Origin: Tateyamaria sp. syn59
GTDB lineage: Bacteria; Pseudomonadota; Alphaproteobacteria; Rhodobacterales; Rhodobacteraceae
NCBI RefSeq assembly: GCF_007995245.1
Contig: NZ_VCBA01000001.1
Location: 62,001-126,000 of the forward strand
Length of the DNA stretch: 64,000 nt
Reading direction: 5' to 3'
A program made the position numbers and the translations under genes. The stretch's first letter is position 1; each line of letters begins with the position of its first letter. The notes below the pieces were generated by a model. That model worked only from the letters and a program-made list of their open reading frames with translations. It was not told where the DNA came from and searched no databases. Of the stretch, positions 53,929 to 63,472 are shown one piece after another.

Positions 53929-54120
53929 CTTCAACTTCCCTTTCGGATATCGGTTTCTGTGCGTTCGTGAGCCATACATAAGATGGCTTCGCGGCAAGTT
54001 ACCACTCACGAGGTGGTGTGTCACAGACCCGTTATCAGATGTCAGAAGATGGGCCGAAATCCCCTTGGATTCCGGCCAATTGTTGCAGTCTGCTGCATCT
54101 TTTGTTGCAAAAACTGATGT

Positions 54121-56079
54121 TTATCGCAGGTCTGGCGGTGTTGCGTCTTTACCGAGTTGTGCAGCAACGTCGGTCAGTGGTTGCACGCTGGTCTGCTTTT
54201 CGCCGAGGCGGCGCACGGACACGGTCTTTTCCTCAACCTCGCGCGCTCCAACAGCGAGGATGACAGGCACCTTGCCCACCGAGTGTTCGCGGACCTTGTA
54301 GTTGATCTTTTCATTGCGGATATCGGCCTCGGCCCGCACGCCTGCTGCGCGCAAGGTCTCCACGACCTCTGCGACGTAGTCATCCGCTTCCGAGGTGATG
54401 GAGGCTACGACGACCTGACGCGGCGCGAGCCAGAAGGGCAGCCTGCCTGCGTGTTCTTCGATCAGGATGCCAATGAACCGTTCGAACGACCCAAGGCAGG
54501 CGCGGTGCAGCATCACCGGCCGATGTTTCGCCCCGTCCGCGCCGATATAGGTCGCGTCCAGACGTTCCGGCAGCACGAAATCCACTTGGAAAGTACCGCA
54601 TTGCCAGTCCCGGCCAATCGCATCGGTCAGCACGAACTCCAGCTTCGGGCCGTAAAACGCGCCTTCACCCGGGTTCAACTCGGGCTCTACCCCGGCTGCC
54701 CGTGTTGCGGTCAGCAGGGCCTCTTCAGCCTTGTCCCAAGTCTCGTCTGATCCGGCGCGGGTCTCTGGCCGGTCCGAGAACTTGATCGAAAAGTCTTCGA
54801 ACCCGAGATCCTTATAGATCTCGGTCAGGAACCCGATGAACCGCGCGCATTCGCTGCCGATCTGGCTTTCCTCGGCAAAGATGTGGCCATCATCCTGCGC
54901 GAAGCCGCGCACACGCATGATCCCATGCAGCGCGCCCGACGGCTCGTACCGGGCGCAGGACCCGAATTCGGCCATACGCAACGGCAGGTCGCGGTACGAC
55001 TTCAGTCCGTGCTTGAAGATTTCAACATGGCACGGGCAGTTCATAGGCTTCAGCGCGTTGATCGCCTTTTCGCGTGCGTTGTCCTCGTCCACTTCGACAA
55101 TGAACATGTTTTCCTGGTACTTTTCCCAATGCCCGGACTTTTCCCACAGGTTCCGGTTCACCACTTGCGGGGTGTTCACCTCGACATAGCCGCCTGCATG
55201 CTGCTTGCGGCGCATATAGTCTTGCAGTTGCGTGTAAATGGTCCAGCCGTTCGGGTGCCAAAACACCTGACCGGGAGCCTCTTCCTGCATGTGAAACAGG
55301 TCCATTTCACGGCCCAGCTTGCGGTGGTCGCGCTTGGCGGCCTCTTCCAGCATGTTCAGGTGCGCGCGCAGCTTTTCCTTGCCGGTGAAGGCCACGCCAT
55401 AAATGCGCTGCAACATCGCGCGGTTTGAGTCCCCGCGCCAATACGCGCCTGCGATGGACATCAGTTTAAACGCATCCCCCGGCACCTGTCCTGTGTGCTG
55501 CAGGTGCGGGCCCCGGCAAAGATCCTGCCAGTCGCCATGCCAATACATGCGCAGCGGCTCGTCGCCCGGAATGCTCTCGATCAGTTCAACTTTGTATGGC
55601 TCGCCCCGGTCTTCGTAGTACTTGATCGCCACATCGCGGTCCCACACCTCCGTCCGCACGGGATCGCGCTTGTTGATGATCTCTTTCATCTTCTTTTCGA
55701 TTAGGCCGAGGTCCTCGGGAGTAAAGGGCTCTTCCCGGTCGAAGTCGTAGTACCAACCATGCTCGATCACCGGGCCGATGGTGACCTTGGTGTCGGGCCA
55801 GATCTCCTGCACGGCGCGGGCCATGATGTGGGCGAGGTCGTGGCGCACGAGCTCATTGGCTTGCGCTTCGTCCTGCATGGTGTGGATGGCGACCGTTGCG
55901 TCGCCCACAATGGGCCACTGCAAATCCCAGTGCTGACCGTCCACGGTCGCGCTGATCGCTTTCTTGGACAGGCTCTTGGAAATGCTCTCTGCAACGGCAG
56001 CGGGGGTCACGCCTACATCATAGGCGCGTGCATTGCCGTCGGGAAAGGTAAGGGAAATCTGGTGCTGATCCTTGGCCAT
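54121..56079 (-). CDS. thrS: Threonyl-tRNA synthetase
   Basis: 652 aa, full length: N-terminal TGS domain ([20 protein letters not shown]), editing domain with the HxxxH-type motif ([16 protein letters not shown]), class II catalytic core ([20 protein letters not shown], Zn-binding Cys) with motif 2 [20 protein letters not shown], and anticodon domain starting [19 protein letters not shown]. Starts at the ATG at 56079. Monocistronic as far as can be seen. Confidence 0.97.
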   Translation of the reverse strand: MAKDQHQISLTFPDGNARAYDVGVTPAAVAESISKSLSKKAISATVDGQHWDLQWPIVGDATVAIHTMQDEAQANELVRHDLAHIMARAVQEIWPDTKVTIGPVIEHGWYYDFDREEPFTPEDLGLIEKKMKEIINKRDPVRTEVWDRDVAIKYYEDRGEPYKVELIESIPGDEPLRMYWHGDWQDLCRGPHLQHTGQVPGDAFKLMSIAGAYWRGDSNRAMLQRIYGVAFTGKEKLRAHLNMLEEAAKRDHRKLGREMDLFHMQEEAPGQVFWHPNGWTIYTQLQDYMRRKQHAGGYVEVNTPQVVNRNLWEKSGHWEKYQENMFIVEVDEDNAREKAINALKPMNCPCHVEIFKHGLKSYRDLPLRMAEFGSCARYEPSGALHGIMRVRGFAQDDGHIFAEESQIGSECARFIGFLTEIYKDLGFEDFSIKFSDRPETRAGSDETWDKAEEALLTATRAAGVEPELNPGEGAFYGPKLEFVLTDAIGRDWQCGTFQVDFVLPERLDATYIGADGAKHRPVMLHRACLGSFERFIGILIEEHAGRLPFWLAPRQVVVASITSEADDYVAEVVETLRAAGVRAEADIRNEKINYKVREHSVGKVPVILAVGAREVEEKTVSVRRLGEKQTSVQPLTDVAAQLGKDATPPDLR

Positions 56080-56166
56080 ATCGGCATCCTCGTCAGTTTG
56101 GCGCCCACGGAACGCCCGGTTGCTAGGGTATGTGTACCGGCGCTTTGACAGGCGCAGCGGCGTCCG

Positions 56167-57330
56167 TCAAGCGGTCTGTGCAATCGGCGCGCGTTTGATC
56201 GACACGGTGAGATGCAACAGCGCCAGTGCCGATCCGATCCCGGCAGCGAGACCGATATAGATAACGCCAAATTTGTCGATGACCCATCCGCCCAATGCGG
56301 AACCCACGGCCGCGCCGACATAGATAGCCGCTGCATTCAGCGCGAGGACAACAGGGGCCTGCGCTCCGGCCAGCCCGATCAGACGCATCTGTTGCCCCGC
56401 CATAAACGCCCAGCCCGACGTGGCCCATCCCAGCGCGAGCAGGATGACCGCAAGGTCCGATTGTGGGAGAAGCGAAAACATGGGCATGAGCACGATCTGA
56501 CAAAGACACAGCAGCGTTAGCGTCTTTGCCCATCCGATGCGATCCGCCATCATGCCACCTGCGATGTTGCCGATGACCGCACCCACACCAAAGATGGCCA
56601 GCACCAGCGTGACGCCGTCGCGGCCATAGCCCATGGTTTCGCTCAGAAGCGGCGCGATGTAGGTGTAAAGGATGTAGATGGCCCCCAGAAATGTCCCCGT
56701 AAACAGCACGGCCAGCATCATCCGCCCGTTGCGCAGCACGCCACCAAGATCGCGCAGGGACACGGGCTGAAAGCTCAGCCCCTTGGGCACAAAGATCCAG
56801 ACCAGGGCGATAGCAGGCAGGGCGAGCGCCACGACCACCCAGAAGGCCCACCGCCACCCAAAGGTATAAGCGATCCAACTGCCCGCCGGCACGCCCACGA
56901 CCTGGGCCAGCGTCAACCCGAAAAAGACCGCCGCCAGCACGCGCGCGCGCATCTCGACGGGGTAAAGCGCTGCAGCCACTGCTGCCGCGACAGGCGTGAA
57001 CATGCCCGCACCTGCGGCTGCCATAACGCGCGCGATGCTCAGGACCACCATATTGGGCGCAAGCGCCGACAACAGCGCTGCAGCAAGGAACACGGACAGA
57101 CCAAACGCCAACACGCGGCGCCGACCGACAGCGCCCGTGAGCGACACCAGCACCGGGGACAAAATTGCATATCCGAGCGCATACGCAGTCATCAACACGC
57201 CTGCTGACGCAGGCGAGATCGCAAAATCCGCGCCCAGCGGTTCCAGCACGCCCACAACGACAAAGCCCCCAACCCCGATCAGGAAGTTGCAGGCGGACAG
57301 GATGGGGATCAGCAAGCGCGGTGGGTTCAT
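56167..57330 (-). CDS. MFS transporter, AraJ/CynX-like drug/sugar efflux type
   Basis: 387 aa, 12 predicted helices. The first helix is LIPILSACNFLIGVGGFVVV, followed by SAGVLMTAYALGYAILSPVL, and the loop GAVGRRRVLAFGLSVFL matches MFS motif A. The GIPAGSWIAYTFGWRWAFWV-like region (here VGVPAGSWIAYTFGWRWAFW) is motif C of the drug:H+ antiporter-1 group. ATG at 57330 preferred. Substrate unknown. Confidence 0.87.
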   Translation of the reverse strand: MNPPRLLIPILSACNFLIGVGGFVVVGVLEPLGADFAISPASAGVLMTAYALGYAILSPVLVSLTGAVGRRRVLAFGLSVFLAAALLSALAPNMVVLSIARVMAAAGAGMFTPVAAAVAAALYPVEMRARVLAAVFFGLTLAQVVGVPAGSWIAYTFGWRWAFWVVVALALPAIALVWIFVPKGLSFQPVSLRDLGGVLRNGRMMLAVLFTGTFLGAIYILYTYIAPLLSETMGYGRDGVTLVLAIFGVGAVIGNIAGGMMADRIGWAKTLTLLCLCQIVLMPMFSLLPQSDLAVILLALGWATSGWAFMAGQQMRLIGLAGAQAPVVLALNAAAIYVGAAVGSALGGWVIDKFGVIYIGLAAGIGSALALLHLTVSIKRAPIAQTA

Positions 57331-57501
57331 AGCCCGGTTATGGCGCATATTGAGGCAGCTTCAATGCAGCATACAAAGGCATGCCGAAAAAACGACAGAA
57401 ACACGTGAAAAACCGACCTTTTGCACTGGACGGGAGGCGACGAATCCGTGATTACAAAGATGTTCACTATCGGAAACTTCTGATCGCAAGAGGAACGCGC
57501 A

Positions 57502-57714
57502 GTGCCCAAGTACAACAAGACGTTTGAATTGTCCGTTGAAGACCTGGACCTGATCGAGGATGCGCTGCGCGCGTCCAAAAACGCAGCCATCAATGATGAT
57601 CTCGCTTCGAAAGCGGCGAATGACAATGTGCGCCAGATCCACGATCTGCTGGGGCGGCTCCACAATCAAAAGACATTCTACCGCCCCGCCAAGGGGCCTT
57701 ATGTTGGCGGCTGA
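57502..57714 (+). CDS. Small conserved hypothetical protein
   Basis: 70 aa. GTG start at 57502 with AAGAGGAAC upstream. Reads MPKYNKTFELSVEDLDLIED, then ALRASKNAA, then NVRQIHDLLGRLHNQKTFYR: a short strand followed by two amphipathic helices. No membrane segment. It is divergent from the MFS gene and its end overlaps the convergent GNAT gene by 16 nt. Function unknown. Confidence 0.7.
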   Translation: MPKYNKTFELSVEDLDLIEDALRASKNAAINDDLASKAANDNVRQIHDLLGRLHNQKTFYRPAKGPYVGG

Positions 57715-58163
57715 ACCAGTTTCAGACTGAAGCGCGGGCCTGACCCGCTTCGGCGCAGGAAACCGCTGCGCTCGTAAAATCGCATGGCCTTATGATTTTC
57801 GGGATGCGTTCCGACGGTCATGAAGCGGCACTGTTGCGCCTCACACTCGTCCCGACAGCCTTGCACCAGCGCGGCACCGACACCGTTTCCGCGCGCATCT
57901 CGGGCCACAAACAAATGGTGCATGTCCATGCCGCGCGCCCCAAACTGCAGCTGCGCCATGGGCAAAAGCGCTGCGTATCCCACCAGTTGCGACCCTGCAT
58001 CGGCCACCAGCACCGTCATCCAGGGGCGGTCGCCCAGCACATCGCGGGCCAGCGTGTCCGCGTCTATGTTCGGCGCGTCGTCATGGCAGGCGGCGAGCCC
58101 CTTGATCATTGTTACGACCTGCGGGACGTCCGCTGCCGTCATCTTACGTATGTGTATGGGCAT
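57699..58163 (-). CDS. GNAT N-acetyltransferase
   Basis: 154 aa. MPIHIRKMTAADVPQVVTMI is the usual GNAT opening; the acetyl-CoA loop is RDARGNGVGAALVQGCRDEC (R-x-x-G-x-G/A); GTHPENHKAMRFYERSGFLR is the late helix. ATG at 58163 is preferred over a longer frame that reads back through the terminator. Substrate unknown. Confidence 0.87.
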   Translation of the reverse strand: MPIHIRKMTAADVPQVVTMIKGLAACHDDAPNIDADTLARDVLGDRPWMTVLVADAGSQLVGYAALLPMAQLQFGARGMDMHHLFVARDARGNGVGAALVQGCRDECEAQQCRFMTVGTHPENHKAMRFYERSGFLRRSGSGPRFSLKLVQPPT

Positions 58164-58210
58164 CTCTGCCGTCTCCTTTTGAACGCGCCGCGTTCGGGAA
58201 GGCAGGGAGA

Positions 58211-58232
58211 AAAGCCGCTCGAACGCGGCTTT
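58211..58232 (-). terminator. Terminator after the MAPEG gene
   Basis: AAAGCCGC (58211-58218) pairs perfectly with GCGGCTTT (58225-58232), loop 6 nt; on the minus strand it ends in TTTTCTCC. It lies 4 nt past the 23-codon frame below and separates it from the GNAT gene. Confidence 0.7.
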
Positions 58233-58236
58233 GGTG

Positions 58237-58308
58237 TTATGCAGACACACCAAAAGCACGCAGGGTATGCGTGCCAAAGTAATACCAGTGTGTCATGCGG
58301 TTGTTCAT
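58237..58308 (-). CDS. Possible 23-aa peptide
   Basis: ATG at 58308 preceded by GAGTAGG, stop TAA at 58239-58237, just before a terminator. Reads MNNRMTHWYYFGTHTLRAFG then VSA: aromatic, weakly hydrophobic, not a clear membrane helix. It sits between the MAPEG stop and the terminator, so it would be transcribed with MAPEG. Evidence is only the ribosome site and placement. Confidence 0.3.
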   Translation of the reverse strand: MNNRMTHWYYFGTHTLRAFGVSA

Positions 58309-58358
58309 ACGCCTACTCAAACCGGCAAAGCCGCGCCCGTCAAGGGCGCGGGCCGGCA

Positions 58359-58775
58359 TCAAGCCGCAAAAAGCGCCCAACCCATGAGCAGGCAACACAC
58401 CCAACCGCCGGTAAAGATCAGCGGTCGGGCGGGAAAGCCCGCCGCGCCAGTGATGTAGCCGACCGCATGTGCGATCCGCAGCAGCAGAAAGGCGATGCTG
58501 GCCCACAGCGTAAGCGCCGTAAAACCGTCTACACGATCCACCAGCAGAACCAGCACGGCAAATGGCGCCGATTGCTCCAGCAGGTTCAGATGCGCCCGGT
58601 ATGCCCGACGCACCCACGGGCGGTGCACATTCGGGTCGGGCGGGAGGACAAAGCCGTCAGGCGCATCAGCCGGGATCGATCCCTTGGGGGCGGTGTTCAC
58701 GCCGACGATGTACGGAATCCAGAGGGACGCCGCCATCAGCGCGAGGATGCCCAGAACACCAAGTTCGGTCGCCAT
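58359..58775 (-). CDS. MAPEG-family membrane protein
   Basis: 138 aa, four predicted helices. NVHRPWVRRAYRAHLNLLEQ then SAPFAVLVLLVDRVDGFTAL is the conserved MAPEG helix pair with the E(N)xxE-like polar face, and HAVGYITGAAGFPARPLIF closes the family pattern. MAPEG proteins include microsomal glutathione transferases; the bacterial members are mostly uncharacterised. It is 3 nt downstream of the ArsR-SRPBCC gene's end in the opposite sense of gene order, both leftward. Confidence 0.85.
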   Translation of the reverse strand: MATELGVLGILALMAASLWIPYIVGVNTAPKGSIPADAPDGFVLPPDPNVHRPWVRRAYRAHLNLLEQSAPFAVLVLLVDRVDGFTALTLWASIAFLLLRIAHAVGYITGAAGFPARPLIFTGGWVCCLLMGWALFAA

Positions 58776-58778
58776 GAG

Positions 58779-59552
58779 TTACGCCTCCGCCTGATCCATG
58801 GGGCCGATATGGGCGTCTTCGCCGGTCTCAAGCCAGGTTTTCAGGCCCGCCGCCCAGCGCACCCAGCCATCGGCCACGCCTTCACCGGGCACGGCGGGTT
58901 CGCCTAAGTCGTAATGTTCGACGGTCAGGCGGACAAAATCACCCTCGGGACGCATCAAATACACCACGCGGCTGGCCGGGATCTCGGTTGTGGGGTCCCA
59001 ATGCGGCTCAAACGTCCATTCCTGGCGGCTTTTGGGGTCCGATGACAGCAGCCGGTTGGTCAACATGGGCGAGCCATCGGGAAAGTGCATGGTGATGGCA
59101 TCCCCTTGGCGCGTCGCCTTGCTGCAAATGAAGTGGTAGTGCGGTACCGCATTTTCATCGAGCAGCACGTCCCACAGCCGGTCTTGGGTGGTCTTGATAT
59201 ATGTCTCCATCACGAAATCGGGTTTGGACATTTCGGGGTCTCCTTCGTCTTCAAGCTGATGTTTGAGGTCGAGTACCGCTCGGGCCGCAGGTTTGACCCG
59301 GTAGGGGTCGATCCAACGGTCAATCGCTTCCTGCAGTGGCAGGGCGTTGAGGTAGTGGTGCTTGAAGCGCCCCACCTTTTTCGTGGTGATCAGCCCGGCC
59401 TCTTCCAGCACGCCCAGATGCTTCATGACCCCGAAGCGGGTCATGTCGAGCAGCCCCTCCAAGTCTTGCAAGGTCTGACCGTCGCGGTCCCGCAAGCTGT
59501 CGAGCAGTTTGCGGCGGGCGGGGTCGGACAAGGCTTTGAACAGATCATCCAT
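58779..59552 (-). CDS. ArsR HTH fused to SRPBCC (AHSA1-like) domain
   Basis: 257 aa. Residues about 1-95 are an ArsR-type winged helix: MDDLFKALSDPARRKLLDSL, then MTRFGVMKHLGVLEEAGLI as recognition helix. Residues about 110-245 are a START-like SRPBCC domain (FVMETYIKTTQDRLWDVLLD) as in AHSA1/polyketide-cyclase-like proteins that bind hydrophobic ligands. The fusion suggests a one-component sensor. ATG at 59552; the longer frame to 59702 is unlikely. It lies just upstream of the MAPEG gene in the same direction. Confidence 0.85.
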   Translation of the reverse strand: MDDLFKALSDPARRKLLDSLRDRDGQTLQDLEGLLDMTRFGVMKHLGVLEEAGLITTKKVGRFKHHYLNALPLQEAIDRWIDPYRVKPAARAVLDLKHQLEDEGDPEMSKPDFVMETYIKTTQDRLWDVLLDENAVPHYHFICSKATRQGDAITMHFPDGSPMLTNRLLSSDPKSRQEWTFEPHWDPTTEIPASRVVYLMRPEGDFVRLTVEHYDLGEPAVPGEGVADGWVRWAAGLKTWLETGEDAHIGPMDQAEA

Positions 59553-59674
59553 CCAATCCTTATATGTGATTAAATAGTCACGTGACAATATGGTAACGTA
59601 TAGAATTTGCAGCGACCGGGATGGACAGTCGCCAGATGCTTGCGGATGATCCTCCAAAACGCGGGAGGGTGGAC

Positions 59675-60427
59675 ATGAGTGAACCGGACTATCTTGAGAC
59701 ACCGCAGGGGCGGCGGCTGGCCTATCACTGGACAGACGGGACGGGGCCGTGCGTCGTGTTTCTGGGTGGTCTGAAATCAGACATGGAAGGGACTAAGGCC
59801 ATCCATCTCGAAGCATGGTGCCGGGCGCAGGGTCGCGCCTTTCTTCGGTTCGACTATTCAGGCCACGGTGAAAGCTCCGGCACATTCGAAGAAGGATGCA
59901 TCGGCGACTGGGCTGAAGACACAGCGCACGCTCTGAACACGCTCACAACCGGCAAGCTAGTCGTCGTTGGCAGTTCCATGGGGGGGTGGCAATCGCTGCT
60001 TTATGCCCGCGCGCATCCGGACCGGGTCGCGGGCCTCGTCACAATCGCAGCAGCCCCCGACTTTACCGAAGACGGCTATTGGGCCAGCTTCACCGACGCA
60101 CAAAAGGCCGAGCTGGAGGCCAAGGGCCAGATCGCCATGCCCTCGGACTACATGGAGCCTTACATCATCACCAAGCGGCTGATCGAAGATGGGCGCAACA
60201 AGCTGGTCCTGCGCAGCCCTTTGTCGCTGCCGTTTCCCGTGCGCGCGTTGCAAGGCACCGCGGACACTGCCGTCAGTACCGAAACGGCCATCCGTCTCCT
60301 GAACCACGCTGACAGCCCCGACATGCGGCTGACACTGGTCAAGGACGCCGACCACCGCTTTTCCGACGACACATGCCTGCGCCTGATCAAAAAGGCGGTG
60401 ACAGAGGTGAGCGGTCTGGGAAGGTGA
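59675..60427 (+). CDS. Alpha/beta hydrolase
   Basis: 250 aa, no signal peptide. FLGGLKSDMEGTKAIHLEAW is the oxyanion loop, FDYSGHGESSG the next conserved loop and VGSSMGGWQSLLYA the nucleophile elbow (Ser). The acid is probably in LQGTADTAVS and the base in KDADHRFSDD. The GGLKSDM signature resembles ABHD10-like thioesterases/hydrolases. ATG at 59675 follows GGGAGGGTGG. It starts a rightward run of four genes. Confidence 0.82.
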   Translation: MSEPDYLETPQGRRLAYHWTDGTGPCVVFLGGLKSDMEGTKAIHLEAWCRAQGRAFLRFDYSGHGESSGTFEEGCIGDWAEDTAHALNTLTTGKLVVVGSSMGGWQSLLYARAHPDRVAGLVTIAAAPDFTEDGYWASFTDAQKAELEAKGQIAMPSDYMEPYIITKRLIEDGRNKLVLRSPLSLPFPVRALQGTADTAVSTETAIRLLNHADSPDMRLTLVKDADHRFSDDTCLRLIKKAVTEVSGLGR

Positions 60428-60499
60428 CGTCGCGTTTTGTTGGCGCTGGCGGTGAATTTGGACAAGGTGGCGCGCACACGGACCGGGGGAGGGGACGAT

Positions 60500-61846
60500 A
60501 TGGCGCTGTCACGCGGGCAAAAAGCGGGCTGGGGCCTTGCCGATATGGGCATTGTGGTCTTTGTAGTGGTCAAGCAACTGCTGGTGCTGGCCTTTCTCAC
60601 CTCGGTCCTCGGAGTACCAGTCGGCCTCGCAGGTGCCATCACCACCGGAATCCTCGCCTTCGACATCATCACTGATCCGCTCATCGGCTATTTGTCGGAT
60701 AACACGCAAACCCGTTGGGGTCGCCGCGCACCCTGGATGATCGTGGGCGCCGTGGTGATGACTGCAGGCACAGTCGCCATGTTCATGTCGCCCTCGACCG
60801 GCACGTCCGGTGCCATGTGGGTCGCCGTGTTTTTCGTCGTGGCCACCATCGGCTTTACCATGGTCGTTATTCCCTATGGCGCCACGGCAGGTGAGATGAC
60901 GCAAGACCCGCGCGAACGCTCTGCCATGACAGGCTGGCGCATGGCCTTTGCCTCGATCGGTATCCTGATCGGTGGCGCACTGATCCCCGGCCTCGCCCAA
61001 GGCAACGGCTATGATGGGGCTATGTTGATCGCTGCCCCGCTGATCGTTTTGCCGATCTGGGCGTCGGTCTGGTTCACGCGCAGGGCTCCTCGGATCACGC
61101 AGCGCAGCGAGGTTGGCTTGCTGGCTTCCCTGGGCCTCGTCCTGTCGAACCCTGCCTTTGCAACGCTTGTGGCGCTATACGGCGTGATGACACTGGCCGT
61201 CGCCACGATCACAGCCGGTCTGCCCTTCGCTGCGCTATACCTGGTGCAAGACACGGGCGACACGTTGCTGAGCGCCGCGGCCCAGGCGCTGTCGATGCTT
61301 TCACTGCTTTTTGCCGCCTTCGTAGCGGGTGCAATTCTCAGCCAGGTCATCTGGGTGCTGGTCTCCGGACGTCTTGGCAAACTGTTCGCGCTGATCCTCG
61401 GTCTCGCCCTCTACATCGCGCTCCTAACGACGCTCTACACCTTCCTGCCCAGTACCAGTGCGACGGTGATGGCGGGCATGTTCGTTCTGGCGGGTATGAC
61501 GAACGGCGCCTACCAGCAGATCCCCTGGGCTATGTTCCCGGACCTGATGGACGTGACGCGGCGTGAAACGGGGGCCGCAATCGAGGGGGCCTTCTCCGCC
61601 ATCTGGATCTTTGGCCAAAAGGTCGCCAACGCCATTGCGCCACTGTTTCTGGGGCTTGTCTTGTCTGCCTATGGCTGGGAGGAAACGACCGAAGGCTTTA
61701 CCGATCAGACCGATGCAGCCATCGGCGCCCTGCGCGTGTCAATTACGCTGCTGCCCGCGTTGATCATGGCTGTGTCGATCCTGGGCCTCCTGCTGATCTA
61801 CCGCCCTCGCGCGCGCGCCCTGCTCGGAGCCGACCATGCCCTTTGA
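60500..61846 (+). CDS. GPH-family (glycoside/cation symporter) MFS transporter
   Basis: 448 aa, 12 predicted helices. ITDPLIGYLSDNTQTRWGRR is the diagnostic D-x-x-x-G-x-x-S/A-D-x-T-x-x-x-x-GRR motif of the MelB/GPH family, and YQQIPWAMFPDLMDVTRRET is the second-half counterpart. GGGAGGGGAC precedes the ATG at 60500; an in-frame ATG 63 nt upstream is less likely. It overlaps the next hydrolase gene by 11 nt. The substrate may be a sugar, nucleoside or other polar solute. Confidence 0.87.
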   Translation: MALSRGQKAGWGLADMGIVVFVVVKQLLVLAFLTSVLGVPVGLAGAITTGILAFDIITDPLIGYLSDNTQTRWGRRAPWMIVGAVVMTAGTVAMFMSPSTGTSGAMWVAVFFVVATIGFTMVVIPYGATAGEMTQDPRERSAMTGWRMAFASIGILIGGALIPGLAQGNGYDGAMLIAAPLIVLPIWASVWFTRRAPRITQRSEVGLLASLGLVLSNPAFATLVALYGVMTLAVATITAGLPFAALYLVQDTGDTLLSAAAQALSMLSLLFAAFVAGAILSQVIWVLVSGRLGKLFALILGLALYIALLTTLYTFLPSTSATVMAGMFVLAGMTNGAYQQIPWAMFPDLMDVTRRETGAAIEGAFSAIWIFGQKVANAIAPLFLGLVLSAYGWEETTEGFTDQTDAAIGALRVSITLLPALIMAVSILGLLLIYRPRARALLGADHAL

Positions 61847-62717
61847 CCCTGCATCCATCGGCCCAGACATCGACGTCTATTTCGCTGACGCCGAAGCACG
61901 GTTCGCCGATATCAAACCCGGCACGGAAAAGCGCGTCGTCTGGGCTTCTGCCCCCGGAACGCGCACGGACTGGGTCGTCGTCTACATCCACGGCTTCTCT
62001 GCAACATCCGAAGAAATCCGTCCCGTCCCGGACCGCATTGCAGCTGATCTTGGTGCAAACCTCGTCTTCACCCGGCTGGCGGGTCATGGGCGCGCGCCCG
62101 ACGCCATGGCTGAAGCAACAGCCGACGCCTGGACCGACGACGTCACGGAAGCGCTGACGGCGGCACGTGCGGTGGGCGACAGGATTATCGTGATCAGCAC
62201 CTCGACCGGTGGCACCATCGTGACGGCGCTGTCTCAAAACACAGCAGTGATGGAAGACGTCGCCGGTTTCATTTTCGTCGCCCCAAACTACGGCATCAAC
62301 AACCCGCTGGCACCCCTGCTGAAATGGCCGCTGGCACGGCACTGGCTGCCCTGGATCGGTGGCAAGCGGCGTACATTCGTTGCGCGCAGCGAACGGCATG
62401 CGGCCTTCTGGACGCTCGACTACCCAAGCGTCGCGGTCATGCCGATGGTGCCGCTGATCGACCAAGTGCACGCGCTTGATCATGCCAAACAAACCATACC
62501 GGCGCTGTTCTGGTACGCGGAACAAGACAACATCGTCCTGTCTGACCGGACCAAAACCATCGCCGCCAAATGGGGCGCACCAACCAAAACAGTCCACCCG
62601 GTGATGACACCGCAGGACGATATCGAAAGCCATGTGGTCGTCGGCGACATCCTATCCCCGGGGCAGACGGAAACTGCGGTCACTGGCATGTGCGACTGGA
62701 TCAGGGGGCTCGACTGA
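61836..62717 (+). CDS. Alpha/beta hydrolase, lysophospholipase-like
   Basis: 293 aa, no signal peptide. VVYIHGFSATSEEIRPVPDR is the oxyanion region, FTRLAGHGRAPDAMAEATAD the following loop, VISTSTGGTIVTAL the nucleophile elbow (S-T-S-T-G, Ser in the middle) and YAEQDNIVLSDRT the acid. The base is likely the His in DDIESHVVVGD. It overlaps the transporter gene by 11 nt and the next gene by 1 nt, so the three form one operon. Confidence 0.82.
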   Translation: MPFDPASIGPDIDVYFADAEARFADIKPGTEKRVVWASAPGTRTDWVVVYIHGFSATSEEIRPVPDRIAADLGANLVFTRLAGHGRAPDAMAEATADAWTDDVTEALTAARAVGDRIIVISTSTGGTIVTALSQNTAVMEDVAGFIFVAPNYGINNPLAPLLKWPLARHWLPWIGGKRRTFVARSERHAAFWTLDYPSVAVMPMVPLIDQVHALDHAKQTIPALFWYAEQDNIVLSDRTKTIAAKWGAPTKTVHPVMTPQDDIESHVVVGDILSPGQTETAVTGMCDWIRGLD

Positions 62718-63349
62718 TGCGACGTCCGGGCAGCATGTGGAGCCTTGAAAACCTCGGGCGCGTCCGGCTGTCGAAACACTTCTACATGCGCGACTTTCTT
62801 TATTCGGAAATCGGCAACTACCACCAGATCCAGAACCTGCCGCGCGACCCCGACCTAGCCATCGCCAACGGCTCGCAACTCTGCACCCAACTGCTCGACC
62901 CGCTCGAAGAAACCTTCGGTCGGCTCGCTATCCGCTCCGGCTACCGCTCGCCGGAGCTCAACCAATACGGCAATGACAACAAGCTGAACTGTGCCCGCAA
63001 CGACAACCCCATCGAATGCCACATCTGGGACTGGGGCGATGGGGACAAGTCCATCGCAGGCACGTCACTCGCCATCCCGTGGTTCACGGACCAGTACGAA
63101 CAGGGGCGTGACTGGCAGGACCTCGCGTGGTGGATCCACGACCACTTGCCTTACTCCGCCATGTGGTTCTTTCCCAAACTCTGCGCCTTCAACCTTGATT
63201 GGCGGCCCGTCCCGCAGCGCATGATCGGCAGCTACATCGCGCCCAAGGGCCTGTTGCTGCGGCGAAGGGAAGAACCGACCGAAGCACCGGAACAACGCCA
63301 AGCACGATATGCTGATTTCCCACCGTTCCGAGGAATCGCATACCCCTGA
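62717..63349 (+). CDS. M15-like peptidase-domain protein
   Basis: 210 aa. VRLSKHFYMRDFLYSEIGNY and LAIRSGYRSPELNQYG are the two opening segments seen in peptidase M15/YcbK-like (DD-carboxypeptidase fold) proteins. CHIWDWGD may carry the next His/Asp ligands, and WIHDHLPYSAMWFFPKLCAF follows. No signal peptide is visible, which is odd for a wall enzyme. ATG at 62717 shares a base with the upstream TGA. Catalysis is not proven. Confidence 0.65.
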   Translation: MRRPGSMWSLENLGRVRLSKHFYMRDFLYSEIGNYHQIQNLPRDPDLAIANGSQLCTQLLDPLEETFGRLAIRSGYRSPELNQYGNDNKLNCARNDNPIECHIWDWGDGDKSIAGTSLAIPWFTDQYEQGRDWQDLAWWIHDHLPYSAMWFFPKLCAFNLDWRPVPQRMIGSYIAPKGLLLRRREEPTEAPEQRQARYADFPPFRGIAYP

Positions 63350-63472
63350 TGCGGTGGCCGCGATCCGCGCAGTGTCAATAGCTATACTTCCCCACAACAT
63401 TTGGTTTGTGAGTTGACTGCCGCCAGCAAAATAAGGGATTTTGCCGCCCAATAGAACCTGGGGGAACAGGCA

